Shown here piece by piece: positions 40,386 through 48,807 of a stretch of DNA of 64,000 nt. Position numbers and translations under genes: made by a program. The notes under the pieces are model-generated. The model was not told the origin of the DNA. It saw nothing but the letters and a program-made list of their open reading frames with translations, and ran no database searches. The DNA lies in contig CAVRSD010000005.1 of NCBI GenBank assembly GCA_963723765.1, forward strand, positions 124,001 through 188,000, in the 5' to 3' direction. This DNA is from DATBAX01 sp963723765 (lineage in GTDB: Bacteria > Acidobacteriota > Terriglobia > Terriglobales > Acidobacteriaceae). Position 1 is the stretch's first letter. The number at the start of each line of letters is the position of its first letter.

Positions 40386-40395
40386 GAGGTGGCGT

Positions 40396-41421
40396 ATGGT
40401 CGAACAAGATGCGTCGGATCAGTCTCTGGGTGGTAAGGCTCGGGCAGCAAAACTGTCCAAAGAAGATCGGAGCGCCATAGCTTCCGCTGCGGCAGAAGCC
40501 AGATGGAGTAAATCCGCCAAGGAGCGTGTGCACGTTCCCAAGGCTGATTTCGGCTCTCCTGATCGGCCCTTACGTATTGGTGATCTAGAAATACCCTGCT
40601 ACGTCTTGGATGACGGTAGGAGCGTTGTAACGCAAGGCGGGATGCTGTCCGCGCTCAAGATGAGTCAAGGCACAGCGACAAAAGGCGGTGGTGATCGTCT
40701 GGCCAATTTTGCGAGCACTAAATCAATCAATCCCTTTGTTTCCGACAAGTTGCGCGACATGATCATGCAACCTATTAGATTCAAGTCCAAAGGACAGCTT
40801 GCCTATGGATACGAGGCGACGATTCTCCCGGAGCTTTGCGAGGCCGTTCTGTCTGCCCGTGATGCTGACAAGCTGAATTATCAGCAGGAACACATCGCAA
40901 AGCAATGCGACATTTTGGTTCGCGCCTTTGCGCGAGTGGGAATCATTGCTCTAGTCCATGAGGCCACTGGATATCAGGAGATACGAGATAGGGAAGCACT
41001 CCAAGAAATCCTGAAGCGTTACATCTCAGAGGAATTGCTCGTATGGGTAAAAACGTTCCCGATGGAGTTCTACAAGCAAGTGTTTAGACTCAAGGGATGG
41101 AATTGGAATGACGGGAAAATGTCTCCGATCATGGGAAACATCGTCAATGATCTGGTCTATGCACGATTGGCACCGGGAGTTTTGGAAGAACTGCGGAAAC
41201 GTAATCCTGTCACCGAAAAGGGTTACCGGGAGCACAAGCATTTCCAGCACCTGACCTCTGACATTGGGAATCCGGCTTTGACGCGCCACTTACATGAGTT
41301 AATTGGCATGGCGCGTCCGTTTGCGCTGGGCGAGTGGGAGAGATACTACGATCTGGTCAATCGAACGTTCCCGAAGATCAATACAACTCTTTTGCTGCCG
41401 TTTGAGGCAGGCTCGAAATGA
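40396..41421 (+). CDS. P63C-domain protein, IS passenger
   Basis: 341 aa. The N-terminal part is Lys/Arg/Ala-rich (GGKARAAKLSKEDRSAIASA), a common basic start in plasmid-type regulators. The rest contains the segments typical of P63C proteins: GMLSALKMSQGT, IRFKSKGQLAYGYEATILPE, VHEATGYQEIRDREALQEIL, WVKTFPMEFYKQVFRLKGW and NDLVYARLAPGVLEELRKRN. P63C is known from phage and plasmid transcription regulators. It lies rightward at the right end of the element, 61 bp from the terminal repeat. Confidence 0.85.
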   Translation: MVEQDASDQSLGGKARAAKLSKEDRSAIASAAAEARWSKSAKERVHVPKADFGSPDRPLRIGDLEIPCYVLDDGRSVVTQGGMLSALKMSQGTATKGGGDRLANFASTKSINPFVSDKLRDMIMQPIRFKSKGQLAYGYEATILPELCEAVLSARDADKLNYQQEHIAKQCDILVRAFARVGIIALVHEATGYQEIRDREALQEILKRYISEELLVWVKTFPMEFYKQVFRLKGWNWNDGKMSPIMGNIVNDLVYARLAPGVLEELRKRNPVTEKGYREHKHFQHLTSDIGNPALTRHLHELIGMARPFALGEWERYYDLVNRTFPKINTTLLLPFEAGSK

Positions 41422-41427
41422 CGGGCT

Positions 41428-41452
41428 GGCGGCCTTGCTATCCGAGGCCGCC
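41428..41452. repeat. Hairpin after P63C gene
   Basis: GGCGGCC and GGCCGCC arms with an 11-nt loop, 7 bp after the stop codon and 9 bp before the terminal repeat. There is no T tract. Confidence 0.45.
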
Positions 41453-41460
41453 ACCACTTC

Positions 41461-41482
41461 AACGCAGTGTTAGGACACTACC
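41461..41482. repeat. Right terminal inverted repeat of the IS element
   Basis: 22 bp, pairs with 37824-37845 (20 of 22). The TGATTCCT target copy follows immediately. Confidence 0.9.
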
Positions 41483-41672
41483 TGATTCCTCCCTTTGCCT
41501 TGACTTCAATCGAAAGATTTCTTGTAAATGATGAGGCGTTTCGCTCGCGCTTTCCGCTTTTCTATACATAGCGCGGGATTGAGCCCCCAATCCATCCCCC
41601 GCACGACTTACCGAGAAATCGATCCAGGAGATTCAAAATCAGGACGACAAACAATTCCAAAAGGAGCAAACG

Positions 41673-42998
41673 ATGCTGATCCTTCTACACAAGTTGCGTT
41701 CTTTCTCGTTCGCATGCGCAATCGTATTTATTTCCGGGGTGGTGTTTACTGCGGCGGGCCAAAATGAAGCAGACTCTAATCCGTGCAAAGCACCGCAGTC
41801 CGCGGTGGCCCAGTTGTCCGCAGCTTCGTCCATGGAGGCTTCCCAACCGAGCACGACCCACGGCTTAACGCCGGTGGGCTGGGGGCAGATCGTTTACGAC
41901 TCCAATCAGGGTGTCTGCTGGCTCGCCGATGCCAATTTGGCGGGAAACCCGATTGCCCGGCAGTTGTTGAATGTAACCGGAATTAACCCGGACGGCACCA
42001 TGGATTACCCGACCGCGGTGAATTGGGTCAACGCGTTGAATAGTTACAACGGGAATCACGGCTACTTGAACCACACTCATTGGCAACTCCCCAGCAACCC
42101 GTTAGACGATGCCACCTGTTCTTCACTGAACCACGGCAACTTCGGCGTCTCCTGCACGGGCAACGGGCTTGGCAACCTCTATAGTGTAGGCTTGGCGAGC
42201 ACATACCCGGACAGCATCAGCGCGAACTTCACTGACACGATCTGGCCCTTTGAGAACCTTCAACCCGGCCTCTACTGGACGGCGAACCCGGCTCCGACCG
42301 GCGGAGAAACCACCTTCTCCTTCAACACCGGCCTTAACGGAGCCAACACCACCAAGTACAATTATTTACATGTGCTGGCCTTGACGCACGGCGCAATCGG
42401 CACACCTCCCACCGGCACAGGTGTCCTGCCCTACACGACGGGTCCGGCCGCGGGCTTAGCCGTGTACGACACGGCCACCGGCTTCTCCTGGACCCTCAAC
42501 GCAAATCTGGCCGCCGTCGATACCTTCGGCGTGACCGGAACCACCACCATTTTTCCGAAAAAAAAGTGCGATACTTCGCAAGTCAACTGCACCACCTACA
42601 CCGTGCCGAAGATTAATTCCGATGGAGCCATGCTGTACTCTGAAACCGCTTCGTGGCTCGCGGGAATGAATGCCACCCCCGCTTACGCCGGAGCGACCAC
42701 GCCTTGGGAAATGCCCCTGCTTGCTGAGATCAAGAAGCTCAACAAACACCTGGGCCTCCAGCCCGGCAACCCAGCGCTCACTGCGGACGGTTCCGTCGGC
42801 CCTTTCCTCAACCTTCAACCCGGATTCTACTGGCAGTGCGAGCGCGATTCCGGCCTGACCAGCCAGTCTCCCTGCGATCTCAGCCTCTTTCCCGTGCCCG
42901 ATTACATGTACAGTTTCAATTTCGCAGAGGGCTTCGAAAACACCGACAAGCTCAACAAACAGTTCTACGTGATGGTCTACTATCCCGTCCCGGATTGA
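41673..42998 (+). CDS. Exported DUF1566-type protein, two repeats
   Basis: 441 aa with a signal peptide (about 1-30). Two similar halves each hold the DUF1566 pattern: YDSNQGVCWLADANLAGNP ... DYPTAVNWVNALNSYN ... WQLPSN and later VYDTATGFSWTLNANLAA ... MLYSETASWLAGMNA ... WEMPLLAEIKKL, then LNLQPGFYWQC. Proteins of this type are linked to cell surfaces; the ligand is unknown. Before the IS insertion the gene was divergent from the sigma factor gene. The start ATG 41673 has AAAGGAGCAAACG just upstream. Confidence 0.75.
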   Translation: MLILLHKLRSFSFACAIVFISGVVFTAAGQNEADSNPCKAPQSAVAQLSAASSMEASQPSTTHGLTPVGWGQIVYDSNQGVCWLADANLAGNPIARQLLNVTGINPDGTMDYPTAVNWVNALNSYNGNHGYLNHTHWQLPSNPLDDATCSSLNHGNFGVSCTGNGLGNLYSVGLASTYPDSISANFTDTIWPFENLQPGLYWTANPAPTGGETTFSFNTGLNGANTTKYNYLHVLALTHGAIGTPPTGTGVLPYTTGPAAGLAVYDTATGFSWTLNANLAAVDTFGVTGTTTIFPKKKCDTSQVNCTTYTVPKINSDGAMLYSETASWLAGMNATPAYAGATTPWEMPLLAEIKKLNKHLGLQPGNPALTADGSVGPFLNLQPGFYWQCERDSGLTSQSPCDLSLFPVPDYMYSFNFAEGFENTDKLNKQFYVMVYYPVPD

Positions 42999-43215
42999 GA
43001 GTGCAATGGAGGGCTCACCCAGCCTATCCTTTATCTCAACTCCGCGCGGTAGCGATGTGCGCCAGAACTCCTTTGGAGGACATCAATGAAGACGATGAAC
43101 ACTTTTTGCCTGGGGTAGCCGTTGCTCTAATTGCGGTAGGGTTACTCGTGTTACCCCGCAGGCAGCCGGCAGCAATCAGTTCGGTCGAAGGCAAGATTGG
43201 CGGAGCCAAACGACA

Positions 43216-43254
43216 ATTCGTAATCAGCGGTTCGATTGCGCACGTCGGCTCCAT
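43216..43254 (+). other. Truncated copy of tRNA-Thr 3' half (possible att remnant)
   Basis: ATTCGTAATCAGC-GGTTCGATTGCGCACGTCGGCTCCAT (shown in two parts) matches 34026-34072 of tRNA-Thr, but lacks 8 bases (AGGTCAGC) and has two substitutions. The next bases (CTTATCAAGCGT) also resemble the sequence after the tRNA (CTTATCAACCGT). It is in the same orientation as the tRNA. No gene is called in 42999-43296. Confidence 0.75.
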
Positions 43255-43296
43255 CTCTTATCAAGCGTATCCTCGCGAAAAAATCGGGGAGACGAT

Positions 43297-43746
43297 CTAG
43301 CCTGGACCATTCACCCCGCTTAGAAACCCACCCAGGTGCCCGGTGAAAGCAACTGCCAGCGCAGCTACGATTTCCAGGAAAAAGCGATAACGGAGAAGCG
43401 AAGTGCCCGGATTGCGCCGCGCTCGGATGTGGATCCAAGCGACCACACAGATAAGTACGCCGGAGACGGATCCAAGGACGAGGTGGAGGAGCAAGACTCC
43501 TCGCAGCCTTTGCCCCTCGAGCTGCCACTGCCAGGCCAGGAGTCCGGTCACCACCACAAGAGGAACCGAGACAGCAGCAGCCAGCAGATTGACGTACGCT
43601 GCCGCCGCGAGAGTCGCCCGTTTCGTCCAATGGGAGGCGAAGTCGAAAACAACTCCGGTTAAGAAAAGGGCGATCGGGAAATGGATCAAGACGACATGCT
43701 GAGCGTGTTTCGCCAATAACGCCGATCGGATATCAAATGGATTCAT
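43297..43746 (-). CDS. DUF2231 membrane protein
   Basis: 149 aa with four membrane helices. The HVVLIHFPIALFLTGVVFD start carries the His-Phe-Pro motif usual in the DUF2231 family; HLVLGSVSGVL and TGHLGGFLSG are later helices with His residues suited to heme or metal binding. The neighbouring cupredoxin (43760) would fit an electron transfer role, but the function is unproven. Reads leftward as the second gene after the cupredoxin. Confidence 0.8.
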   Translation of the reverse strand: MNPFDIRSALLAKHAQHVVLIHFPIALFLTGVVFDFASHWTKRATLAAAAYVNLLAAAVSVPLVVVTGLLAWQWQLEGQRLRGVLLLHLVLGSVSGVLICVVAWIHIRARRNPGTSLLRYRFFLEIVAALAVAFTGHLGGFLSGVNGPG

Positions 43747-43759
43747 GAGAGCCCTCGGT

Positions 43760-44131
43760 TTACTGGACCACTATTTTGGCGGTCATCTTTGGGTGTATGG
43801 AACAAAAATAGGAATACGTACCCGGTTTGGTGGGCGTGAATGAAAACTTCTCGTCAGTGTCGAGCGTTTTGGACTTAAAAGCGTTGTCGCTGCTTACGAC
43901 CGTATGAGGGATGTCATCGCCGTTTGTCCAGGTAATCTGCGTTCCCACTTTCACGGTTACTTCCATGGGCGTAAAGGTGAAGTTATCGATCTTTATTTCG
44001 GCGCTCTTTATTTGGGCGCCTGAGGAATTGGCTTCCGGCGAAGCTGCAACAGCCGTCTGCGTTATGGAAAAGATAACCACAGCAATGAACATGCATACCG
44101 CGATGTTGTAGATTCCAGAAGTTTTCTTCAT
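43760..44131 (-). CDS. Cupredoxin (plastocyanin/amicyanin-like)
   Basis: 123 aa. The signal peptide (about 1-29, ending AVAAS) precedes a type 1 copper domain. The copper ligands are in IPHTVV (His), YFCSIHPKM (Cys, His, Met). Periplasmic single-electron carrier. It lies between DUF2231 and the metallophosphoesterase, all leftward. Confidence 0.88.
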   Translation of the reverse strand: MKKTSGIYNIAVCMFIAVVIFSITQTAVAASPEANSSGAQIKSAEIKIDNFTFTPMEVTVKVGTQITWTNGDDIPHTVVSSDNAFKSKTLDTDEKFSFTPTKPGTYSYFCSIHPKMTAKIVVQ

Positions 44132-44181
44132 TTGATTTCTCCCTTTCGATTTTTTGGTTCTGCTTTTGAATCTCCGCGAAA

Positions 44182-45147
44182 TTACTCCAGTGTGAAATCG
44201 GTGACTCCGAGGGAGTGATGTTTCCGCACGTAATTCACTTCAGTCACTCCGAGTAAGCTGCGCAGTTGTTCAGCGGGCACTTTCATCGGACCCGGCGAAG
44301 GCGCCGCACCCGGTTTGGGTTGGGGAAAGGCAGTCGAAGTCGCCGTATGGAATGTCACATTGCCTTCCACTTTTTGCATGGTCTGATGAATGTGTCCGTT
44401 CAGAACCGTCACCGAGCCGAATCGTTTTAGGTATGCCAGGGCTTGTGCGCTATCATCCGTTCCCCAGCCCCACTCGGGATAAACCGCCCACAGTGGAATG
44501 TGCGCGAACACAATGATCGGCGTGCTCTTGGAGAGATGTTTAACGTCTTTTTCCATCCATTCCAACTGTTCCGCACCAAGGGTCCCCAAACCTCCAGCTT
44601 TAAGGTTCATCACATTGACCAGACCAATGAAATGCACGCCCTTCATGTCAAAGCTGTACCAGCCGGCACCTTGTGTGTTCCTGGCATAGCGTTCGCGATA
44701 TTGCTTGCCGTCGTCGTCGAGCACGTCATGCTCTCCGGGGACAAAGAACACATTCTGCGGTTTGGCCGATTTGAGGATCTGATCGACATTGTCGAACTGC
44801 TCCGGCTTGGACAAATGGCTGATGTCTCCGGTGTGGAGCATGAACTCGGGTGCAACTGGCAGCGCGTTGATCTTGTCCACTGCAGCCTTTAACGTGGCCA
44901 CTACGTCAGGATTTGCCGGCTTATTGAATCCCATGTGGCTGTCGCTGATCTGAATGAAACTCAGGTCGCCCTTACCGTGGTGTTTCAGGCTGAGAGGGTC
45001 GCTAAGGCTAAAAGACTTCAGCACTCCCCCCTGGACCACGCACAAAGCGCCCGTACCTGCCCAAGCCATGCACTTCAGGAATCCGCGACGGTCAATTCCG
45101 TCGTGGTTGTGATTCAGTTGGATCTCATCGCTCTGTTTCTCAGTCAT
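44182..45147 (-). CDS. Tat-exported metallophosphoesterase
   Basis: 321 aa from the ATG at 45147, with GGAGG 5-9 bp upstream; the longer ORF to 45291 lacks support. The Tat signal is DRRGFLKCMAWAGTGAL. Metal-binding motifs: QISDSHMGF (Asp, His), LHTGDISH (Asp), PGEHDV (usually GNHD), FAHIPLW (His), NGHIHQ (His-x-His). The Asn to Glu change in GNHD is unusual, so a specialised metal site is possible. The substrate is unknown. Confidence 0.85.
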   Translation of the reverse strand: MTEKQSDEIQLNHNHDGIDRRGFLKCMAWAGTGALCVVQGGVLKSFSLSDPLSLKHHGKGDLSFIQISDSHMGFNKPANPDVVATLKAAVDKINALPVAPEFMLHTGDISHLSKPEQFDNVDQILKSAKPQNVFFVPGEHDVLDDDGKQYRERYARNTQGAGWYSFDMKGVHFIGLVNVMNLKAGGLGTLGAEQLEWMEKDVKHLSKSTPIIVFAHIPLWAVYPEWGWGTDDSAQALAYLKRFGSVTVLNGHIHQTMQKVEGNVTFHTATSTAFPQPKPGAAPSPGPMKVPAEQLRSLLGVTEVNYVRKHHSLGVTDFTLE

Positions 45148-45246
45148 TGTTGCCTCCAAATGAACCCCGTCGTCGGGATTCACTTTGTAGAACCGGAGGC
45201 TGCAGGATTTATTCCCTAATAAATATTTTTGTGTCGCGGGAATAAA

Positions 45247-45807
45247 ATGCTGGTCCGCTCGTTTACTCTGGTGTGCGTGTCGGAAGATCACAAAGTGTCG
45301 GCGTCGTTCGAGGAGCTGGCGCTACCGCTCTTTGATCGGCTCTATAACTTTGCCCGCTGGCTGACACAAAATCGGGAGGAAGCCGAAGACCTAGTGCAAG
45401 AGACTTTTGCCAAGGCCTTAAAAGGTTTTACTTCTTTTCAGCAGGGCACCAATTTTCGCGCGTGGATTTACCGGATTCTGCGCAATACGTTCCTTACTTC
45501 GCGTGCCGGGCTGAAATCTGCAGCAACGGAGCCGTTGGATTTGGAGAGTAACGAAGATATCCTGCCCACCACCAGCAGTACGCCCGAGAGCATCCTGCTT
45601 AATCGTTTAGATCAGCAACTCCTGCAGCAGACTCTGGACCATCTGCCGATCCAGTATCGCGAAATACTGCTGCTCTGCGAGGTCGAGGAGATGTCGTATC
45701 AAGAACTCTCTTCCACGCTTGCGATCCCCATGGGCACCGTCATGTCACGTCTGTCGCGTGCTCGCAAGGCTTTGCGCGACACGGCGCGCACGTTGCAAAG
45801 GAGTTGA
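45247..45807 (+). CDS. ECF sigma factor
   Basis: 186 aa from the ATG at 45247. Region 2 has LYNFARWLTQNREEAEDLVQETF and FRAWIYRILRNTF; region 4 has QYREILLLCEVEEMSYQELS and PMGTVMSRLSRARKAL. The cognate anti-sigma gene follows, 2 bp after the stop. It is divergent from the Tat phosphoesterase/cupredoxin/DUF2231 cluster, a likely target. Confidence 0.9.
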   Translation: MLVRSFTLVCVSEDHKVSASFEELALPLFDRLYNFARWLTQNREEAEDLVQETFAKALKGFTSFQQGTNFRAWIYRILRNTFLTSRAGLKSAATEPLDLESNEDILPTTSSTPESILLNRLDQQLLQQTLDHLPIQYREILLLCEVEEMSYQELSSTLAIPMGTVMSRLSRARKALRDTARTLQRS

Positions 45808-45809
45808 AG

Positions 45810-46556
45810 ATGGCATGCGAACTTTGGGGTGAAAAACTCGACGCTTATCTGGACGGAGAGCTGGTTCCCGCCGAACAGCGCGCGTTGCATGAGCATCTTC
45901 GTGGCTGCGCCAGCTGTGCCGCTGATAGTCTCGAGCGGTTGCAGGCGAAACGCGCGATCCAGGCCGCAGGCCAGCGCTTTGTGCCTGACGCCGCCTTCCG
46001 CGCCCGAATGCTAAAGAATTTAGCGGCACCCACACCCGCGCGTAATTTTCGCTGGTTCCCCGCTCTGGCCGCGGTTGCCGCACTTCTGATCATCGGAACT
46101 TTATTTATCATGCAGAATCGCGACCGCACCCGTGCCCAGCACTTGATGAGTGAACTAACGGACCTGCATGTGGCAACCCTTGCCAGTGCCAACCCAGTGG
46201 ATGTAATTTCCACCGACCGGCATACGGTGAAACCATGGTTCGCAGGTAAGATTCCCTTCACCTTCAATCTGCCCGAATTAGAAGGGACACCTTTTGTTCT
46301 CGTGGGAGGCAGAATCAGCTACCTCAATCAATCGCCGGGTGCAGAACTCATTTTCCGGGTACGCCAGCATCAGATCTCTGTGTTCATTTTTCAGGAGCGA
46401 GCGGTGGGCCCAACAACCGTCACTGAAACCGCCCAGACTGCACTCTCTTTCAACACTCGCAGTTGGAGTCACAACGGTCTGTCCTATTTCGTGATCGGCG
46501 ATGCCAGCGCCGAGGACCTGGACAAGCTCGGAGACCTGCTCAAAGCTGTCGCCTGA
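45810..46556 (+). CDS. Anti-sigma factor, zinc-finger type, membrane-bound
   Basis: 248 aa from the ATG at 45810 with AAAGGAG upstream. The N-terminal HLRGCASC with an upstream His/Cys set (ACELWGEKLDAYLDGEL) is the anti-sigma zinc finger. One membrane helix (about 80-100; FPALAAVAALLIIGTLFI) links to a periplasmic domain of about 140 residues. It holds the sigma factor until an outside signal. The signal is unknown. Confidence 0.85.
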   Translation: MACELWGEKLDAYLDGELVPAEQRALHEHLRGCASCAADSLERLQAKRAIQAAGQRFVPDAAFRARMLKNLAAPTPARNFRWFPALAAVAALLIIGTLFIMQNRDRTRAQHLMSELTDLHVATLASANPVDVISTDRHTVKPWFAGKIPFTFNLPELEGTPFVLVGGRISYLNQSPGAELIFRVRQHQISVFIFQERAVGPTTVTETAQTALSFNTRSWSHNGLSYFVIGDASAEDLDKLGDLLKAVA

Positions 46557-46589
46557 TAAGCTTTCTGTCCGCACCGTCAGGAGGGACGA

Positions 46590-47501
46590 ATGCCAGTTCG
46601 TTGTGAACGCCGCGAGTTTCTGGCCGGCATGGGCGCTATGGCCGCCACGACTGCGCTCTCGTCGATTCCTTGCCTTGCGGCACCTGCTGACACCGAAATT
46701 CACATCGGATACGCAGCCATCACCTGGGGCGGAAACGACCGGCAAGCCATCGTAGACATTGCTACGCTGGGCTACCATGGGATTCAACTGCGCGCCAACT
46801 GCATCCAGGAGTTTCACGACCCTGCGGAACTGCGCGATCTGCTGGGGAAACATGAACTGAAATTCGTTGCACTCTCCAGTGGTAACCTGCGCATTGATCC
46901 GGCGGTCGAATCTGAAGAACTTGCCAAACACGTCGCCAATGCAAAATTCCTGCGTGATGCCGGAGGGCTTTATCTACAGGTGATTGACGAACGTCCAAAA
47001 GGCCGCATGGCTTCCGAGGACGACTATAAGCGGTTGGGACAGCTGCTTACGGAACTGGGAAAACGCACTGCCGACATGGGGATTTCGTTGGGATATCACA
47101 ACCACATGGGTTCACTCGGAGAGCATCCGGAAGAAATTGAACAGATCATGCAGGCGGTTGATCCGCGCTATGCCAAGTTGGAATTGGATGTGGCCCATTA
47201 TTTTCAAGGCGGTGGCGATCCTTCGAAAACAATCGAGAAATATCGAGATCGGTTACTCTTCCTTCATATCAAAGATGTGGAAAAACTCTCCGGCAAAATC
47301 GGCGCGAAAACTTATCGTTTTGTGGAACTGGGGCAGGGGCAGGTCGATATTCCGGGGGTGTTCGACGCACTTCGCGAAGTGGGATTCCGGGGTTGGGCAA
47401 TCGTCGAGCTTGACGATGTAACCGACAGGACCCGCACCCCTAAAGAATCGGCCGCGATCAATAAGAAATATCTTGAAGAGAAACTTAAGTTCACGATATG
47501 A
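46590..47501 (+). CDS. Sugar phosphate isomerase/epimerase-like, Tat-exported
   Basis: 303 aa, AP-endonuclease-2-like TIM barrel. The Tat-like start is CERREFLAGMGAMAATTAL. Metal-binding residues fall in SLGYHNHMG (His), LELDVAHYF (Asp, His), LFLHIKD (His) and AIVELD (Glu/Asp). The ATG follows CAGGAGGGACGA. Activity on a keto-sugar is likely. It begins the four-gene sugar module. Confidence 0.85.
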   Translation: MPVRCERREFLAGMGAMAATTALSSIPCLAAPADTEIHIGYAAITWGGNDRQAIVDIATLGYHGIQLRANCIQEFHDPAELRDLLGKHELKFVALSSGNLRIDPAVESEELAKHVANAKFLRDAGGLYLQVIDERPKGRMASEDDYKRLGQLLTELGKRTADMGISLGYHNHMGSLGEHPEEIEQIMQAVDPRYAKLELDVAHYFQGGGDPSKTIEKYRDRLLFLHIKDVEKLSGKIGAKTYRFVELGQGQVDIPGVFDALREVGFRGWAIVELDDVTDRTRTPKESAAINKKYLEEKLKFTI

Positions 47502-47558
47502 AGTAGTCGTTCATCATAAACAGGAGATTCTAGAATTGATCAACCACGAGGAGCACGG

Positions 47559-48768
47559 ATGAAGATTAAAGACGCCAAGGTTTTCACCTGCTCTCCGGGG
47601 AGAAATTTCGTAACCCTCAAGATCTACACCGACGAAGGCATTTATGGCCTCGGGGATGGCACGTTGAACGGACGCGAGCTGGCCGTAGCCAGTTATCTCA
47701 CTGATCATGTGATCCCCTGCATCCTCGGCCGCGATCCATTTCAGACGGAAGACATCTGGCAATATCTTTATCGCGGAGCGTATTGGCGGAAGGGGCCAGT
47801 AACCATGAGCGCCATCGCTGCCGTTGACATGGCGCTATGGGACATCAAAGGCAAAGCGCTCAACACACCTCTTTACAACCTTCTAGGCGGCAAAAGCCGC
47901 ACCGGCGTAATGGTTTACGGACACGCGAATGGCCGCGACATTCAAGAAACGACGGACGAAGTTGGCAAATATGTCGCCCAGGGATATCTGGCGGTGCGCG
48001 CGCAATCCGGCGTGCCCGGGCTGCCCAGCACCTACGGTGTCTCTAAAGACAAAATGGCTTATGAGCCGGCGGAGAAAGGCCTGCCGCCGGAGAATGTGTG
48101 GTCGTCCGAAAAATATCTCAACCATGTTCCCAGGCTGTTTGAAGCATTACGAGTGAAGTATGGCGATGACATTCATTTGCTACATGACTCGCACCACCGG
48201 CTTGACGCCCATTCAGGCGGCTCGACTGGGAAAAGAGCTGGAACCATATCATCTTTTCTGGCTGGAAGACGCGGTAGCGGCGGAACTGCAGGAAGGGTTC
48301 CGTATCATCCGCCAGCACACGACTACGCCGCTTGCAGTGGGCGAAATCTTCGACACAGTTTGGGATGCGAATACTCTGATCAGCGAGCAGTTGATTGATT
48401 ACCTGCGCATGACCGTGGTCCGAAGCGGAGGCATCACGCCGCTGAAGAAAATTGCCGCCTTCGCCGATATGTATCATGTGCAAACCGGATGCCACGGCGC
48501 TACCGATCTTTCGCCTGTAACCATGGGCGCGGCCCTTCACTTCGACATTTCGGTCAACAATTTTGGAATTCAGGAATACATGCGGCATACCAAGGAAACC
48601 GACGAGGTCTTCCCCCATGCTTATTCTTTCAAGGACGGATATTTGCATCCCGGAGACAAGCCGGGGCATGGCGTGGATTTCGATGAGAAATTGGCTGCCA
48701 CATTTCCGTACGAACGCGCGTACTTGCCGGTGAACCGCAAACTCGATGGGACAATGTGGAACTGGTAA
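47559..48768 (+). CDS. D-mannonate dehydratase-like (ManD/RspA), one frameshift
   Basis: About 402 aa when two frames are joined, enolase superfamily. Frame one runs from MKIKDAKVFTCSPGRNFVTL to LLHDSHHRL; frame two resumes with TPIQAARLGKELEPYHLFWLE. The break is CTTGAC at 48201-48206, to read CTGACG. The metal-binding residues D-x-H (HDSHHR), E (FWLEDAV), E (AVGEIFDT) and the later H (QTGCHGATD) are present, as in the ManD subgroup that dehydrates D-mannonate (or gluconate) to the 2-keto-3-deoxy acid. The epimerase upstream and the oxidoreductase downstream fit sugar-acid use. Confidence 0.88.
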
Positions 48769-48807
48769 GCCTTGTACAGATCAGTCCGGCAGAGGAAGGA
48801 CATCCCG

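Larger units (their letters stand above)
37816..41490. mobile_element. Complete IS1-family element with passenger genes, including 8-bp target duplication
   Basis: The element proper is 37824-41482 (3,659 bp). Left terminal repeat 37824-37845 and right terminal repeat 41461-41482 match as inverted repeats at 20 of 22 positions, both beginning GGTAGTGTCCTAA at the outer end. They are flanked by a perfect direct repeat TGATTCCT at 37816-37823 and 41483-41490. IS1 elements leave 8-10 bp duplications and start with GGT, which fits. Contents: an operon of three unknown genes, the IS1-type transposase and a P63C-domain gene. Fusing the flanks after removing one copy of the repeat gives a continuous divergent intergenic region between the sigma factor and the DUF1566 gene. 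Confidence 0.9.

Noticed and set aside
43036..43300. Reading frame of up to 154 codons ending at 43300
   Set aside because: Its 3' part is the tRNA-Thr-like fragment read as protein and its start region is a shadow of the DUF1566 gene.
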